A DNA stretch of 64,000 bases from CAZIAK01 sp964537035. GTDB lineage: Bacteria > Planctomycetota > B15-G4. The stretch is from contig CAZIAK010000023.1 in the NCBI GenBank assembly GCA_964537035.1, positions 14,762 to 78,761 on the forward strand, written 5' to 3'. This document shows positions 17,356 through 26,611 of the stretch, in pieces. A program made the translations under genes and the position numbers. The notes below the pieces were generated by a model. That model saw only the letters and a list, made by a program, of their open reading frames with translations, was not told where the DNA came from and did no database searches. Numbering within the stretch: the first letter of the stretch is position 1; each line of letters opens with the position of its first letter.

Positions 17356-18405
17356 TCAGCCAGGGCCCGCCCCATCCTCCGTGGCGATCATGACGGCTGC
17401 ACGGCGCAGGGCCGATGCGAACAGGCTTCGCTGATTCGCCTGCCAGCTCTCGTCGGTGACCCCCCGAGGCTTTGGTGCCGAGGACTCCTTGATGAGTTCC
17501 AGCAGGAGGGGGTCCCTCAAGCGACCGGCGAGGGTGCTCAGGTAGAGGCGCTGGGGCCAGGGCGCCCCTGCGTCGCCGTCGTCTTCTCTCTGAGCCTTGT
17601 CCAACAACCAGGGCGAGAGGCGAGGGTCGTCGAGGCCCAGCTCGTCGAGCAGATCGAGCACGCCGAGCACCTCGAAAGATGTCCCCGGGTCAGCGAGGAT
17701 GAGATCGACCAGGGATCGTTGCTCGGTGTCGCTCCAGTGGGTCATCCAGTCAGGAAGGGGAGCGATGCGCTTGCCATGGGGCTGATAGCCGTCTCGCCCG
17801 TCAGGCAGGTCGATCAGCGCTTCGGCCCGAGTGGCGGGGTCGGCCAGGCAGGTGAGCTGCCATCGGGCCATGGCCCGGTCGCGGGTCGACCCTGACGGCA
17901 GACCCGAGATCACCAACAGCTCGGCGATGCGAGCCTCGTAGCTGGCCATGTCGTCATCGGAGAGGGCCTTGCTGCCGTAGGACAAGCCGGTGGTGGCGTA
18001 CACACCCTCCTGAGAAGCCTCGGGAGTCAGGAACGCCAGGACCTGCTGAGCGTCCTCGTAGCGGGCCGGGGAAGGGCAGATCATCAAGGGCGTGAAGGCG
18101 ACAGACACCGCTGAAACCGCCGGGTCGCCCATCAGCACTCGTCTCACTCGCAGCGTGGCCACGTCGCTGTACCAGCTGCTCTCGCCCTCACTCCACTCAC
18201 TCACCGCAACCACATCGGCGACCACGATGAGCGAGCTCCCCTCTACCAAGGCCCGCAAGCTCATGGGGTGGATGGGGTACGGGAGAGGTGACGGCGTCAG
18301 CGCGGCGGCGCTGCTCACTCCCGCCAGTACGCTCGCCCCCAGGGCCATGGCGGCCTTGCCCCACACTCTCCTCAAGACACGCGAGTCACTCGTCAATCGA
18401 TCCAT
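17356..18405 (-). CDS. Exported protein of unknown function
   Basis: 349 residues. The N-terminus has twin basic residues and a hydrophobic stretch (RRVWGKAAMALGASVLAG), so it is exported, possibly by Tat. Residues ~50-140 have the layout LRALVEGSSLIVVADVVAVSEW, then TLRVRRVLMGD, which recurs in secreted bacterial proteins without an assigned function. The C-terminal half is helical and may be a repeat domain. ATG 18405 was preferred to 18471 because it begins the signal sequence. Convergent with the sulfatase, 48 bp apart. Confidence 0.6.
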   Translation of the reverse strand: MDRLTSDSRVLRRVWGKAAMALGASVLAGVSSAAALTPSPLPYPIHPMSLRALVEGSSLIVVADVVAVSEWSEGESSWYSDVATLRVRRVLMGDPAVSAVSVAFTPLMICPSPARYEDAQQVLAFLTPEASQEGVYATTGLSYGSKALSDDDMASYEARIAELLVISGLPSGSTRDRAMARWQLTCLADPATRAEALIDLPDGRDGYQPHGKRIAPLPDWMTHWSDTEQRSLVDLILADPGTSFEVLGVLDLLDELGLDDPRLSPWLLDKAQREDDGDAGAPWPQRLYLSTLAGRLRDPLLLELIKESSAPKPRGVTDESWQANQRSLFASALRRAAVMIATEDGAGPG

Positions 18406-18557
18406 GGCAGCGGCTATCCAGTGGGCGAACAATGGCGAACAAGGCGGGCGCGGACCCGCAGTCTCTCTCATGACGCACAGGACGGCATCTTCTTAGCGGC
18501 CGAACCCTCGTCATGCGCTCCTCGCACAGCGCCTGTCCGGATCGGGCTTGGCATGGG

Positions 18558-18641
18558 GCTCGAGCCGGGCCAAGGTGCTCTCGCGCCCGCTGCCCGCTGC
18601 GGCGGTCTCTCCATCCACGAGGAGTCGGGCTCGGGGGTCTT
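18558..18641 (-). pseudogene. Decayed partial copy of the exonuclease tail and its downstream gene
   Basis: 18558-18600 matches 20535-20577 at 37 of 43 positions, and 18596-18637 matches 20713-20754 at 36 of 42, in the same order and orientation. About 135 bp present on the right (20578-20712) is missing here, with GCTGC shared at the junction. On the minus strand the frame still reads PEPDSSWMERPPQR against PEPDTSWMSNPPQR at the C-terminus of the exonuclease-like gene. It is therefore a deleted, non-functional duplicate on the opposite side of the ATPase gene. Confidence 0.65.
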
Positions 18642-18696
18642 CGGTGCTGCGGGCGACCGCACGGCCTGCCACTCGTGCGGCTCGATTTTTCGCGCT

Positions 18697-18749
18697 TATA
18701 ATAAAACAACGCGTTGTTATGTATTACTTCATAGCATATCAACGCGTTG
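18697..18749 (+). promoter_or_regulatory. AT-rich promoter with twin palindromic operators
   Basis: In a GC-rich genome this stretch is strikingly AT-rich. It contains a perfect TATAAT (18697-18702) immediately followed by the 14-bp palindrome AACAACGCGTTGTT (18705-18718). A second copy of the core, CAACGCGTTG, lies at 18740-18749; the two centres are 33 bp apart, about three helical turns. The pair lies just upstream of the ATPase gene and looks like a repressor-controlled promoter. No DNA-binding gene is adjacent, so autoregulation or a distant regulator is possible. Confidence 0.6.
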
Positions 18750-18767
18750 TGGGGCATGCTGTCGACC

Positions 18768-20150
18768 ATGAAGCGACTGCTCACGAAGACACTGTTGGCC
18801 TGGCTCGACGGGGCAGGGCGCAAGCCGCTGATCCTCCGAGGGGCCCGGCAGGTGGGCAAGACGTGGCTGGCCCGGGACCTGGCCCGCCGCGCTGGCAGGG
18901 ACCTGGTCGAGCTGAACTTCGAGCGGGACCCAGGGTTGGCGAAGACCTTCCAGGTCCGGGACCCTCGCCGAATCCTCGACGACCTGTCATTGATGTTGGG
19001 GCGCCGGATCGACCCCGCCACGAGCCTGCTCTTCCTGGACGAGATCCAGGCAGCGCGGGACGTACTGGCTGGCCTGCGCTGGTTTCATGAGGAGTTGCCA
19101 GCCCTGCCGGTCATCGCAGCCGGATCCCTGCTCGAGTTTGCCCTGGCCGACGAGGCGTCCTCCATGCCGGTGGGCCGGGTGACCTACCGCCACGTCGAGC
19201 CGATGGACTTCGGCGAGTATCTCCTGGCCCACGACCAGGGCCTCCTGGCCGAGCGTCTCGAATGCTGGAGACCTGGCGAGGCCTCCGACTCTCAGGTGCA
19301 CGAGCTGGCCTCGCAGTGGTTTCATCGATTCTCGATGGTCGGAGGCATGCCGGGTGTGGTGGCCCTCGACGTGGAGCACGCCGATCCCGAGCAATGCCGG
19401 CAAGCACAGATAGACCTGATGACCACGTACCGCGACGACTTCGCGAAGTACGCCAGGCGCCGCGAGCCCCACGTGCTCGACGGAGTCCTCGGCGCGGTCG
19501 CCCGGCAGATCGGCCAGAAGTTCGTCTACGCCCGCGCCGGAGGGGGCCTGAAGCAGGCGGTGGTCAAGCCCGCTCTGGAACTGCTCGAGAGGGCACGCCT
19601 GGTCACCATCGCCCCGCACAGCTCCGCCAACGGCGTCCCCCTCGGAGCCGAAGTGCGCGAGCGCAACCGCAAGGCGCTGCTCCTCGACGTCGGCCTCCTC
19701 CATGCGCTTCTGGGGACTCCGGCACGAGCGGCGTTTCCCCGCGCCGAAGACCTGGGCCCCGCGGTGCGCGGCCAGATCATGGACCAGATCGCTGGCCAGC
19801 ACCTGCGCAGTCTCGATCGGGCTGGCGGCTCAGCGCCGAGCCTGTACTACTGGCAACGGGGCGGGGGACGGCCGGGGGAGATCGACCAGCTCATCCAGGT
19901 CGGGGTGACGGTCGTGCCGGTCGAGGTCAAGGCGGGAGCAGCCGGGGCGATGAAGTCACTGCACCAGTTCATGCACGATAAGTCGCTCGCCTTCGCCCTC
20001 CGTGTCGACACCAACCCACCGTCAATCCAAGACCTCGACGTGGGGACAACGCAAGGCGACCGCTCACAGTATCGGCTGCTCGGGCTTCCGGCGTACATGC
20101 TCCACGGTGCCCGCAGCTGCATCGAGGCCGCGCTTCGCCACGGCGACTGA
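18768..20150 (+). CDS. AAA-type ATPase with DUF4143-like C-terminus
   Basis: 460 residues. Walker A is GARQVGKT near residue 26 and Walker B is LLFLDEIQ; AAGSLLEFAL and GGMPGVV are further motifs of this widespread family of stand-alone ATPases. The C-terminus has a nuclease-like layout (GEIDQLIQVG, then VVPVEVKAG: E/D-x-D and ExK), as in DUF4143 proteins, whose function is not established. ATG 18768 fits the family start; TTG 18747 would overlap the second palindrome. Family members are often horizontally acquired, which fits the AT-rich promoter and the flanking partial duplication. Confidence 0.88.
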   Translation: MKRLLTKTLLAWLDGAGRKPLILRGARQVGKTWLARDLARRAGRDLVELNFERDPGLAKTFQVRDPRRILDDLSLMLGRRIDPATSLLFLDEIQAARDVLAGLRWFHEELPALPVIAAGSLLEFALADEASSMPVGRVTYRHVEPMDFGEYLLAHDQGLLAERLECWRPGEASDSQVHELASQWFHRFSMVGGMPGVVALDVEHADPEQCRQAQIDLMTTYRDDFAKYARRREPHVLDGVLGAVARQIGQKFVYARAGGGLKQAVVKPALELLERARLVTIAPHSSANGVPLGAEVRERNRKALLLDVGLLHALLGTPARAAFPRAEDLGPAVRGQIMDQIAGQHLRSLDRAGGSAPSLYYWQRGGGRPGEIDQLIQVGVTVVPVEVKAGAAGAMKSLHQFMHDKSLAFALRVDTNPPSIQDLDVGTTQGDRSQYRLLGLPAYMLHGARSCIEAALRHGD

Positions 20151-20223
20151 GGGGCCTCGCTCAGGTTGGTGTAGGGTTGTCAGCTGGCGGTAGGGGCTGG
20201 GTGTGGGCGACACGCGAGAGCGC

Positions 20224-20670
20224 TCAGCCGTCGCCGAGCTCACCGGCGCGCTCCTCGGCGTCCTCGCCGCCGCCGTTGAAGGCCTCGCCGATGATGCGGT
20301 CGGTGACGGAGTCGAGGTGCATCCGCAGCGTGCGCACGAGCTCTTGGTACTCGGGCCAGAGCACGTCGTTGCAGAAGCTGGGCGCCACCTTCGCCATCAC
20401 CGTCGTGCGACGCTGGCGTCGGTAGCGGTACGGCTTGATGCCGTAGCGTCGCAGCAGAGCCAGGAACAGGCGCCGGGACCAGCTGTCCGGCATGGAGAAG
20501 CGAAACTCCTCTGCTTGCTCGACACGTTCGAGCTGCTCGAGCCGAGCCAGGATGCGCTCGCGCGCGCTGCCCGCCGCGGCCTTCTCGCCGTCGCTGCCGG
20601 GCCGGGCGAAGAGCGCCTCGATCTTCTCCAGCCGCTCGATCAGGCGGCGTTCTTCGGTGTCCGGCAGCAT
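20224..20670 (-). CDS. Conserved small protein of unknown function
   Basis: 148 residues. The N-terminal third is helical and charged, probably a short coiled coil (RLIERLEKIEALF and ARLEQLERVEQAEEF). The middle is basic and distinctive: SRRLFLALLRRYGIKPYRYRRQRRTTVM. The C-terminus is helical and acidic. I do not recognise a function; the basic centre could bind nucleic acid. It starts 10 bp after the stop of the exonuclease-like gene on the same strand and is probably in its operon. Convergent with the ATPase gene. Confidence 0.65.
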   Translation of the reverse strand: MLPDTEERRLIERLEKIEALFARPGSDGEKAAAGSARERILARLEQLERVEQAEEFRFSMPDSWSRRLFLALLRRYGIKPYRYRRQRRTTVMAKVAPSFCNDVLWPEYQELVRTLRMHLDSVTDRIIGEAFNGGGEDAEERAGELGDG

Positions 20671-20680
20671 GGGGTCGCGC

Positions 20681-21394
20681 TTAGCTTCGGGTCCAGCCCA
20701 GGAAACCGTCGCGCTGCGGCGGGTTCGACATCCACGAGGTGTCGGGCTCGGGGATCTGCAGCGCCGCGGTCACGGTGGCCCAGCCGTCGGGCAGGGCCAA
20801 GCTCGCGGACTTGCCGCGCTTGGACTTCCAGCGCAGCTCGCGGGCTTGATCGCCGGCGGCAGCCAGCTCGGCCGTGGCGCGCACGTCCTGCACGCAGTAG
20901 GCCAGCACCTTCTCGAACTCGCCGTCGGCCCACAGCTGCGGCGCGTCGGCACCCGAGACGCCGCTGAGCTTGCCATCGAGTCCCATGCCGCTGGCCGCCG
21001 TCTGCAATCCAAGGAAGTGCCCCTTCGTACAGACCACATGAAACATCATGTCGACGTGGGCCACGGCCAGCGCTGCACAGGCCTCTCGTGCGCCCGACTC
21101 TTCGGCCAGGATGTCGAAGTCGAACGACAGGCCGTTCCAGGTGACCAACGTGTAGCCGTCGTCGACGTGGCGTTGCAGATCGGCGACCAGCGCGGCGGCC
21201 TCCTCGCGGGACAGCTGCGGCGCGGGGCTTCCCGCGGCGGTCACGCCATGCCAGGTGCTGACCTCACCGCTGTCGAGGGCGAAGGCGGCGGCGCAGGCGA
21301 TGCCGAGCGGACGGTGGGCGTGCAGCTCGGACACGTCGGGCGGCAGCAGCTTGGCCGTCTCGATGTCGAAGGCGAGGTAGCGGCGCGGGGTCAT
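20681..21394 (-). CDS. DEDDy-type 3'-5' exonuclease-like protein
   Basis: 237 residues with an RNase-H-like exonuclease fold. Exo I is FDIET near residue 9; Exo II is WNGLSFDFDIL; Exo III is YCVQD (Tyr-x3-Asp). All four acidic residues and the tyrosine of DEDDy proofreading exonucleases are therefore present. There is no polymerase domain, so it acts alone on DNA or RNA ends. ATG 21394 was chosen over 21436 because MTPRRYLAFDIET begins the fold directly. A TACGGT box lies at 21458-21463. A decayed copy of its 3' end lies at 18558-18641. Confidence 0.78.
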   Translation of the reverse strand: MTPRRYLAFDIETAKLLPPDVSELHAHRPLGIACAAAFALDSGEVSTWHGVTAAGSPAPQLSREEAAALVADLQRHVDDGYTLVTWNGLSFDFDILAEESGAREACAALAVAHVDMMFHVVCTKGHFLGLQTAASGMGLDGKLSGVSGADAPQLWADGEFEKVLAYCVQDVRATAELAAAGDQARELRWKSKRGKSASLALPDGWATVTAALQIPEPDTSWMSNPPQRDGFLGWTRS

Positions 21395-21541
21395 GACAGG
21401 GCTGGCTCGCGGCGGGTGGTCGGGTGGCGAGGGCACGGAGGCGCCGTCGGGTCGTCTACCGTAGCCGGGACAAGCGCCCCATCCAACCCAGGCCTGCGTG
21501 GCTGCCAGAGGCGTGATCGAGTCTCCCTGTGCGCCTTGCCG

Positions 21542-22261
21542 TCACCACCACGGCGAGAGCACGAGCTTCAAGCCCAACGCCCCGAGCACCAGCTGAAAGC
21601 CCTTCTGGAAGCCGCCTTCGGACATCCGTCCCAGGAGGCTGGTGCCGATGCGCGTGCCGATGATCACGGCGGCGATGAGGGGCACGATGGTCGTGACGTG
21701 GGCGCCGTAGTTGAAGCCGATGTCGAGAAAAACGGGCACTTTCAGCAGGTGGCCGAAGGTCTGGATCGCCGCCTTCGTGGCCACGATCTGCTTGCGCTCC
21801 AAGTTGCCGCCGAGGAAGAACGCGGCCAGGTAGGGCCCTGCGGCACCGATGGCGATGGTCAGGAAGCCGCCGCCCACGCCCGCAGGGATGAGCACCCACA
21901 GGGGCACGGTGAGGTGTTTGGGCTTGAGCCGTTTCCAGGCCAGCGAGATCAGGATGAAGGCGCCGATGGCGGGCTTGAACCAGGGCAGGTCTGCGCCTTG
22001 GTAGAGCTGTCGACCGATCAACGCGCCGAGCACCATGGTGGGGCAGAAGCGAGCCACCATGGGCCAGTAGATGTGCTCGCGCAGGGTCAGCGCCCGGCTG
22101 CCGTTGCTGGTGAACTGCACCAGTCCATGAATGGGGACGACGGCGCCTGGCGCCAGCATCATGGTCATCACGGCGATCAGGAATGCGCCGCCGCCCATGC
22201 CCACGGCGCCGGAGATGGCCGAGCCGATCAGCGCGGCGAGGGTGAGCAGGGCGATGTTCAT
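21542..22261 (-). CDS. TauE/SafE-family membrane permease
   Basis: 239 residues, almost all in hydrophobic segments (about seven or eight). The family layout is visible: GSAISGAVGMGGGAFLIAV at the N-terminus and GVGGGFLTIAIGAAGPYLAAF after the central loop. Members transport small sulfur-containing or organic anions; the substrate here is unknown. It begins 15 bp after the stop of the ligase fusion on the same strand, so both may be co-transcribed. Confidence 0.85.
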   Translation of the reverse strand: MNIALLTLAALIGSAISGAVGMGGGAFLIAVMTMMLAPGAVVPIHGLVQFTSNGSRALTLREHIYWPMVARFCPTMVLGALIGRQLYQGADLPWFKPAIGAFILISLAWKRLKPKHLTVPLWVLIPAGVGGGFLTIAIGAAGPYLAAFFLGGNLERKQIVATKAAIQTFGHLLKVPVFLDIGFNYGAHVTTIVPLIAAVIIGTRIGTSLLGRMSEGGFQKGFQLVLGALGLKLVLSPWW

Positions 22262-22276
22262 GGGCTCGCTCCGGTC

Positions 22277-25040
22277 TCAGGCCGTGCCGTCGATCGGTCG
22301 CTCAGCGCTGTGTGCGGGAGCAGGGCGCGCAGCCTCGCACTTCGGCGCTGTTGAGTCAGTCGGCCGCTCACCCCGCGCCATGCCCACCCGGGCGATGTGG
22401 GCCAGGGCTTCGGGGGGGCTCCAGCCAAACGTGTCGAGCACCTGGGTGTAGAAGACCGTGGCTTCGGTCATGGCGCAGAGGGTGTTGACCTCGATGATCA
22501 GCAGCTCATCGTTCTGGCGATCGTAGAAGCCGTCGATGCGCGCGAAGCCGGCGAGCCCGAGTGAGCGGGCCAGGTTGGCGATCCGCCGACGCAGCGACTG
22601 CACCACACCCTTGTCTACGAACTCCGAGAGCAGCAGGTTCGTCCCCGTGCCCTGCTGAAACTTCTCTTCGAGGGAGAGCTCGCTGTCCGCTGCCATGGAC
22701 AACGTGGGTGTGGTGGCGACGAGCTGACCGTTCAGCTCTTCGATCACGCCGCAGGTGAGTTCGACGAAGCGGGTCGAATCGAACCAGCGCTTCAATGTGT
22801 CACGGTTGTCGTCGCTCAGGGCGNNNNNNNNNNNNNNNNNNNNNNNNNNNNNNNNNNNNNNNNNNNNNNNNNNNNNNNNNNNNNNNNNNNNNNNNNNNNN
22901 NNNNNNNNNNNNNNNNNNNNNNNGCGCCGCGCCCATCGTCGGTGGGCTCTTCGCTTTCGGGCATGGTGCCGATCAGCGCCTGCTCGACGATCCACCAGTG
23001 GGGCGGGGGGACGGGCAGCTTGATCTCTCGTGAATCGGGCCCGAAGCTCCCCGGCTCGATGCGATCGGCCAGGGCCACCACCGCCTTGACGAACAGGGCC
23101 ATGTCGCGTCCGCTGCGCAACAGCTTGACGCCGGTGGAGCAGCCGTCTGCCCGTGGCTTGATCACCAGCGCGGTGGCGTCGAGCGACCTGCAGAAGGCTG
23201 CGAAGGCCGTGTCCCACTGTTGCTCGTCAACGCAGCCCGATCCGAGGCGGGCCAGGTCGCTGCGGTCCCAGAGCATGTGGCGGGGCGCGCTCAGGCCGGG
23301 GATGTCCAGGGTGCCCACGCGCTCGAGCAGCTCCCACTTGTCTGCGCAGAGTCGCGAGGCCGTGGGGCCGCTGCCGTTGTAGGGCACGCCGCACTGCTCA
23401 AGGGCCGCCTGAATCGACCCGTCTTCGCCCACGCCACCGTGGAGCGTGCTGAAGACCACGTCTGCGGCTGCCACCGCCTGGGCCAGCTCTTGGGTGGGGC
23501 CCACGGCGAGATGGCGTGTGGGGTCGTCGCATAGTCCTGGCAGTCCGGGGGCGACGCGTTGCGCCTCGGCGGCCAGGGTCTCGTGGCCGGCCTGATCGGC
23601 GATGAGCTGCTCGATCTCCTCGACGTCGTGGTGCAGCGCCTGAAACAAGCCGACCTCGGTGAAGCGCTGCGCCCTGTCCATGAAGACGAAACGCACGTCG
23701 AAGCCCTGGGACGACAGGCACAGCCCGGCGAAGATCCCCGATTGACGGGACACCTGTCGCTCGCTGGTGGCGCCGCCGAAGAGCAGGTGCAGCCGCGGCT
23801 TGTCGTGGCCCGGTGTTCGCTGGCTGGAGGGCGTGCCGCTGCCAGCTCGGCGGTGCGCGGTGGCTGCGGGCCGCTCGCTCAGCCGCCGTCCACAGGCCAG
23901 CTGGATCAGGTAGGCCACGATGTCTGCGTGGGACGCGCCCACCATGGCGGTCTGCAGGAACACGAAGCTGGAGAAGCCCATGCCGCTGATGCCGTTGACG
24001 TCGGTGACGTAGACCTCGTCGCCCACCACGAAGCCGTCGACACGAGCCATGTGGCCCATGCCCAGCGCGGTGTAGGCAGCGCAGGACGCCTCCCGCACAG
24101 CCTCTCTCATGGACGTCGCGCGCATGGGAGTGTGCAGCCGCGCGCCTTCGCCCTGCAGATACTTGGCCCGGGTGTCGTAGACCACCGCCTGCTTTTCGAT
24201 CTCGGTGGGAGCCAGGGCCTGGGGGCGACCGCTCTCGTCGTCGAGCACCAGCAGCGAGAACTCGGTGCCGTCGAGGAACTCTTCGACCAAGGCGTGGTCG
24301 TCGTGCTCGAGGGCCGACGCGATGGCGTCGCGCAGCGCGCGTTGATCGGGTTTGATCAACGACACACCCAACGACGAACCTGATCCCCGGGGCTTGACCA
24401 CCAGTGTTTCGGTCGCCTTGTGGCCAGGGGCGCTGACCGCCAGTGTCTCGGTCGCCTTGTGGCCAGGGGTGTCGGCCGGCAGTGATTCGGTCGCCTTGTC
24501 GTCAGCTCCCAGGTCAAGCGCCCGCAGCGCCCGGTCGCAGGCCCCGCTCTCGTCGCTCTGCCACTCGACGTGGGAGATGACCACGTGGGCTGGCACGGGC
24601 AGGCCGATCTGGACCAGCCGCTCGTACGTGGCGCCCTTGTCGAAGCTGGCCGCCAGGGCCTGGGGCCCGCTGAACAGGTAGGGGACGCCGAGCTTTTCGA
24701 GTCGCTGGGCGAAGGCGCCGTCCTCCCCCGGCCGTCCATGAATGATGGGCACCACCAGCTCGGCGCTGGCCAGCACCTCGTCGAAGACCGACTCGCTCAG
24801 CCGGTCGTCGTCACCGAGGGCGATCTCGAAGTCGGCGCAGGTGTTGGTGTAGTAGAAGCGCTCGGGCAGGATCACGCCCCGGCCCTGGGGGTCGAGAAAG
24901 ATCACGGTGAGCGAGACGTCGGCCCGCCCGGCCAAGGTGGTGATCCAGGGTTTGATCGACCCGGCGGAGATGTCCCGCTCACCGCTCGCGCCGCCGAAGA
25001 CGAGGCAGCAGCGCAGCGGGGCGTCTGCTGTTGTGTCCAC
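22277..25040 (-). CDS. Tandem D-Ala-D-Ala-ligase-like ATP-grasp fusion (interrupted by a gap)
   Basis: One long protein containing two complete Ddl-like units. Unit 1 starts CLVFGGASGERDISAGSI and has VVKPRGSGSSLGVSL, YDTRAKYL and DVNGISGMGFSSF. Unit 2 starts HLLFGGATSERQVSRQSG and has VIKPRADGCSTGVKLL and, after the gap, LLIIEVNTLCAMTEA. The 100-N gap (22824-22923) falls in unit 2, and the two sides are in different frames only because the true gap length is unknown. Single Ddl proteins join two D-alanines for peptidoglycan; a double unit suggests another dipeptide or an internally dimeric enzyme. Unit 1 has DVNG where E-x-N-T is usual. A TauE-type permease follows. Confidence 0.8.
22824..22923. 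other. Assembly gap of 100 N
   Basis: Exactly 100 N, a placeholder of unknown true length inside the tandem ligase gene. Confidence 0.98.
24403..24519 (-). repeat. 39-bp tandem repeat, three copies, in frame
   Basis: Units 24403-24441, 24442-24480 and 24481-24519 each encode 13 residues on the minus strand, of the form GHKATETLAVSAP, with the outermost unit more diverged. They lie in unit 1 of the ligase fusion, immediately before VVKPRGSGSSLG. The 39-bp length keeps the frame, so the protein gains an extra linker rather than being broken. Confidence 0.85.
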
Positions 25041-25410
25041 GGGGCAGGGTCTCCAAGGTGCGTCGGCCCGGGTGCGTCGGCCCGGGTGTCGGGCATGAGG
25101 TCAGGCGGTGAGGCGACACTGACAAGGGTGTGCGCTGTCGGCGGCGGTGGCCGCGGGTCTGCGCGGCCGGCGCCATCCTACTGCGGGGGCGGGGTCAGTA
25201 CAGGCACCGCTTGGCAGGATGTTGGCCAGGGGCTGCCTGCGGCCGATGGCTCTCGGGCCCGCGGGTTCAGCGGCTTGGTCTGCACCATGCTCCGGGCTAG
25301 TCTGGGCTCGCTGTCGAGGATCGCGCTGTGGCTCATGTGTTCTGCGGTGCGGGGTCGATGTGCACCACCGGCGGGGCGTTCTCCTCGCCCCGTTCTTCTG
25401 GAGCCCACTC
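25041..25410. other. Intergenic region, 370 bp, between divergent genes
   Basis: Should contain the promoters of the ligase fusion (minus) and of the SGNH hydrolase (plus). A TAGGAT box on the minus strand lies at 25175-25180. A 14-bp direct duplication occupies 25057-25084. A plus-strand frame is open here but has no coding character. Confidence 0.4.
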
Positions 25411-26586
25411 ATGACGAGTCCGCCAGCCGCACCTCGGCGCACACGTCCTCGCCGCAATCGCCTGCTGACCTTCGCCATGCTGGTGCTCGTGCCCTTGGCC
25501 GGGGCCTTCGCTGCGGGCGAATACTGGGTGCGCTCCCACAAGGATGACATCGACCTGGCGGCCATGACCGGCGCGTCCATGGGCGACAACCCCATGGCTC
25601 CCTGGGCGGTGGTGGACGCCTTTGGCGCCTATCGCGGGCGCCCGAGCTTCTCCAAGCCAGCCCTGGGCAAGTCGATCAACAGCGAAGGCTTCATGGCCAC
25701 ACCCGAGCTGACCCTGGCCAAGCCCGAGGGCACGTTGCGGGTGGCCTTTCTCGGCGGCTCGTCCACGGCGGGGCAGGGTGGCGACGAGGCCGACCTGGCC
25801 GACAAGGACACCTGGCCCTGGCACGTGGTCGAGGCCCTGCGCGCCGCCCACCCGGGGCAGTCCATCGAGTTCATGAACGCGGCGCTGGGGGGCTACTCGA
25901 CGTTCGAATCCATGGGACGGCTCTGGGCCCGTGTGCGCTTCTACAAGCCGGACGTGCTGGTGCTCAACCACGGTTGGAACGAGCTCTACTACTGGAAAGC
26001 CAAGCACATGGATGAGCCGACCAACTGGCGGCGGCTCGACGACGGGGGCTGGTCGCTGAACCGCTACCAGGCCAAGAACCCCATCGTCAGCCCCTGGCCC
26101 ATCGACGGTCTGATCGGTTGGTCCCAGCTGCTGGTGCGGATTCGGCTGAAGCTCTCACCTCGCGTCACTGGCGAGGCAGGTGGGGGCGACGACGGGGCCT
26201 TGGCCGATCATTACGACCCTCGCGGCGCGGACGTGTGGCGTGAGCACCTGCAGCTCATCGCCTTCACCGCCGAGCTCATGGGGGCGGAGCTGTTCGTCAC
26301 CAAGCAGTCGACGCTGATCGTCCCCGACCTGCCCGAAGAGCTGCGCGAGCGGTGCCAGTACAGTCACCACGGATTCGATCACGACGCCCATGTGCAGGCC
26401 TTCGAGCATCTGTATCGCGTGGTCGACGAGCTCTTTCCAGCAGAGCGCATCATCGACCTGACGCCGCTGTCCGGGCGCGGTGATCTGTTCGTGGATCATG
26501 TGCATCCGAATCCGCTGGGGGCTGAGGCGATCGCTGAGATCGTGGGGGACGCTTTGCTGGAACGGTCGGCTGTGTTTGGGCGTTAG
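25411..26586 (+). CDS. Membrane-anchored SGNH/GDSL-type hydrolase
   Basis: 391 residues. A basic N-terminus and one hydrophobic segment (about 19-40) suggest an anchor or signal peptide. SGNH blocks are present: block I VAFLGGSSTAGQG with the nucleophilic Ser, block III LNHGWNELYY, and block V DHVHPNPLG with the catalytic Asp and His. Relatives act as esterases or acyl/acetyl transferases on polysaccharides. The start ATG 25411 follows a region without coding character. The hairpin repeat element starts 25 bp after the stop. Confidence 0.8.
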   Translation: MTSPPAAPRRTRPRRNRLLTFAMLVLVPLAGAFAAGEYWVRSHKDDIDLAAMTGASMGDNPMAPWAVVDAFGAYRGRPSFSKPALGKSINSEGFMATPELTLAKPEGTLRVAFLGGSSTAGQGGDEADLADKDTWPWHVVEALRAAHPGQSIEFMNAALGGYSTFESMGRLWARVRFYKPDVLVLNHGWNELYYWKAKHMDEPTNWRRLDDGGWSLNRYQAKNPIVSPWPIDGLIGWSQLLVRIRLKLSPRVTGEAGGGDDGALADHYDPRGADVWREHLQLIAFTAELMGAELFVTKQSTLIVPDLPEELRERCQYSHHGFDHDAHVQAFEHLYRVVDELFPAERIIDLTPLSGRGDLFVDHVHPNPLGAEAIAEIVGDALLERSAVFGR

Positions 26587-26611
26587 GGGCACCGCTTGGT
26601 GGTGGTGCGCC

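Noticed and set aside
22800..22936. Frame disagreement across the 100-N gap as a frameshifted ligase
   Set aside because: Gap length is a placeholder, so frame across it carries no information; domains on both sides fit one protein.
24403..24519. Possible CRISPR-like repeat
   Set aside because: Units are contiguous without spacers and lie in frame in a coding gene.
25057..25084. 14-bp tandem duplication before the ligase gene
   Set aside because: Two copies of a GC-rich 14-mer in an intergenic region; no symmetry or position suggesting a binding site.
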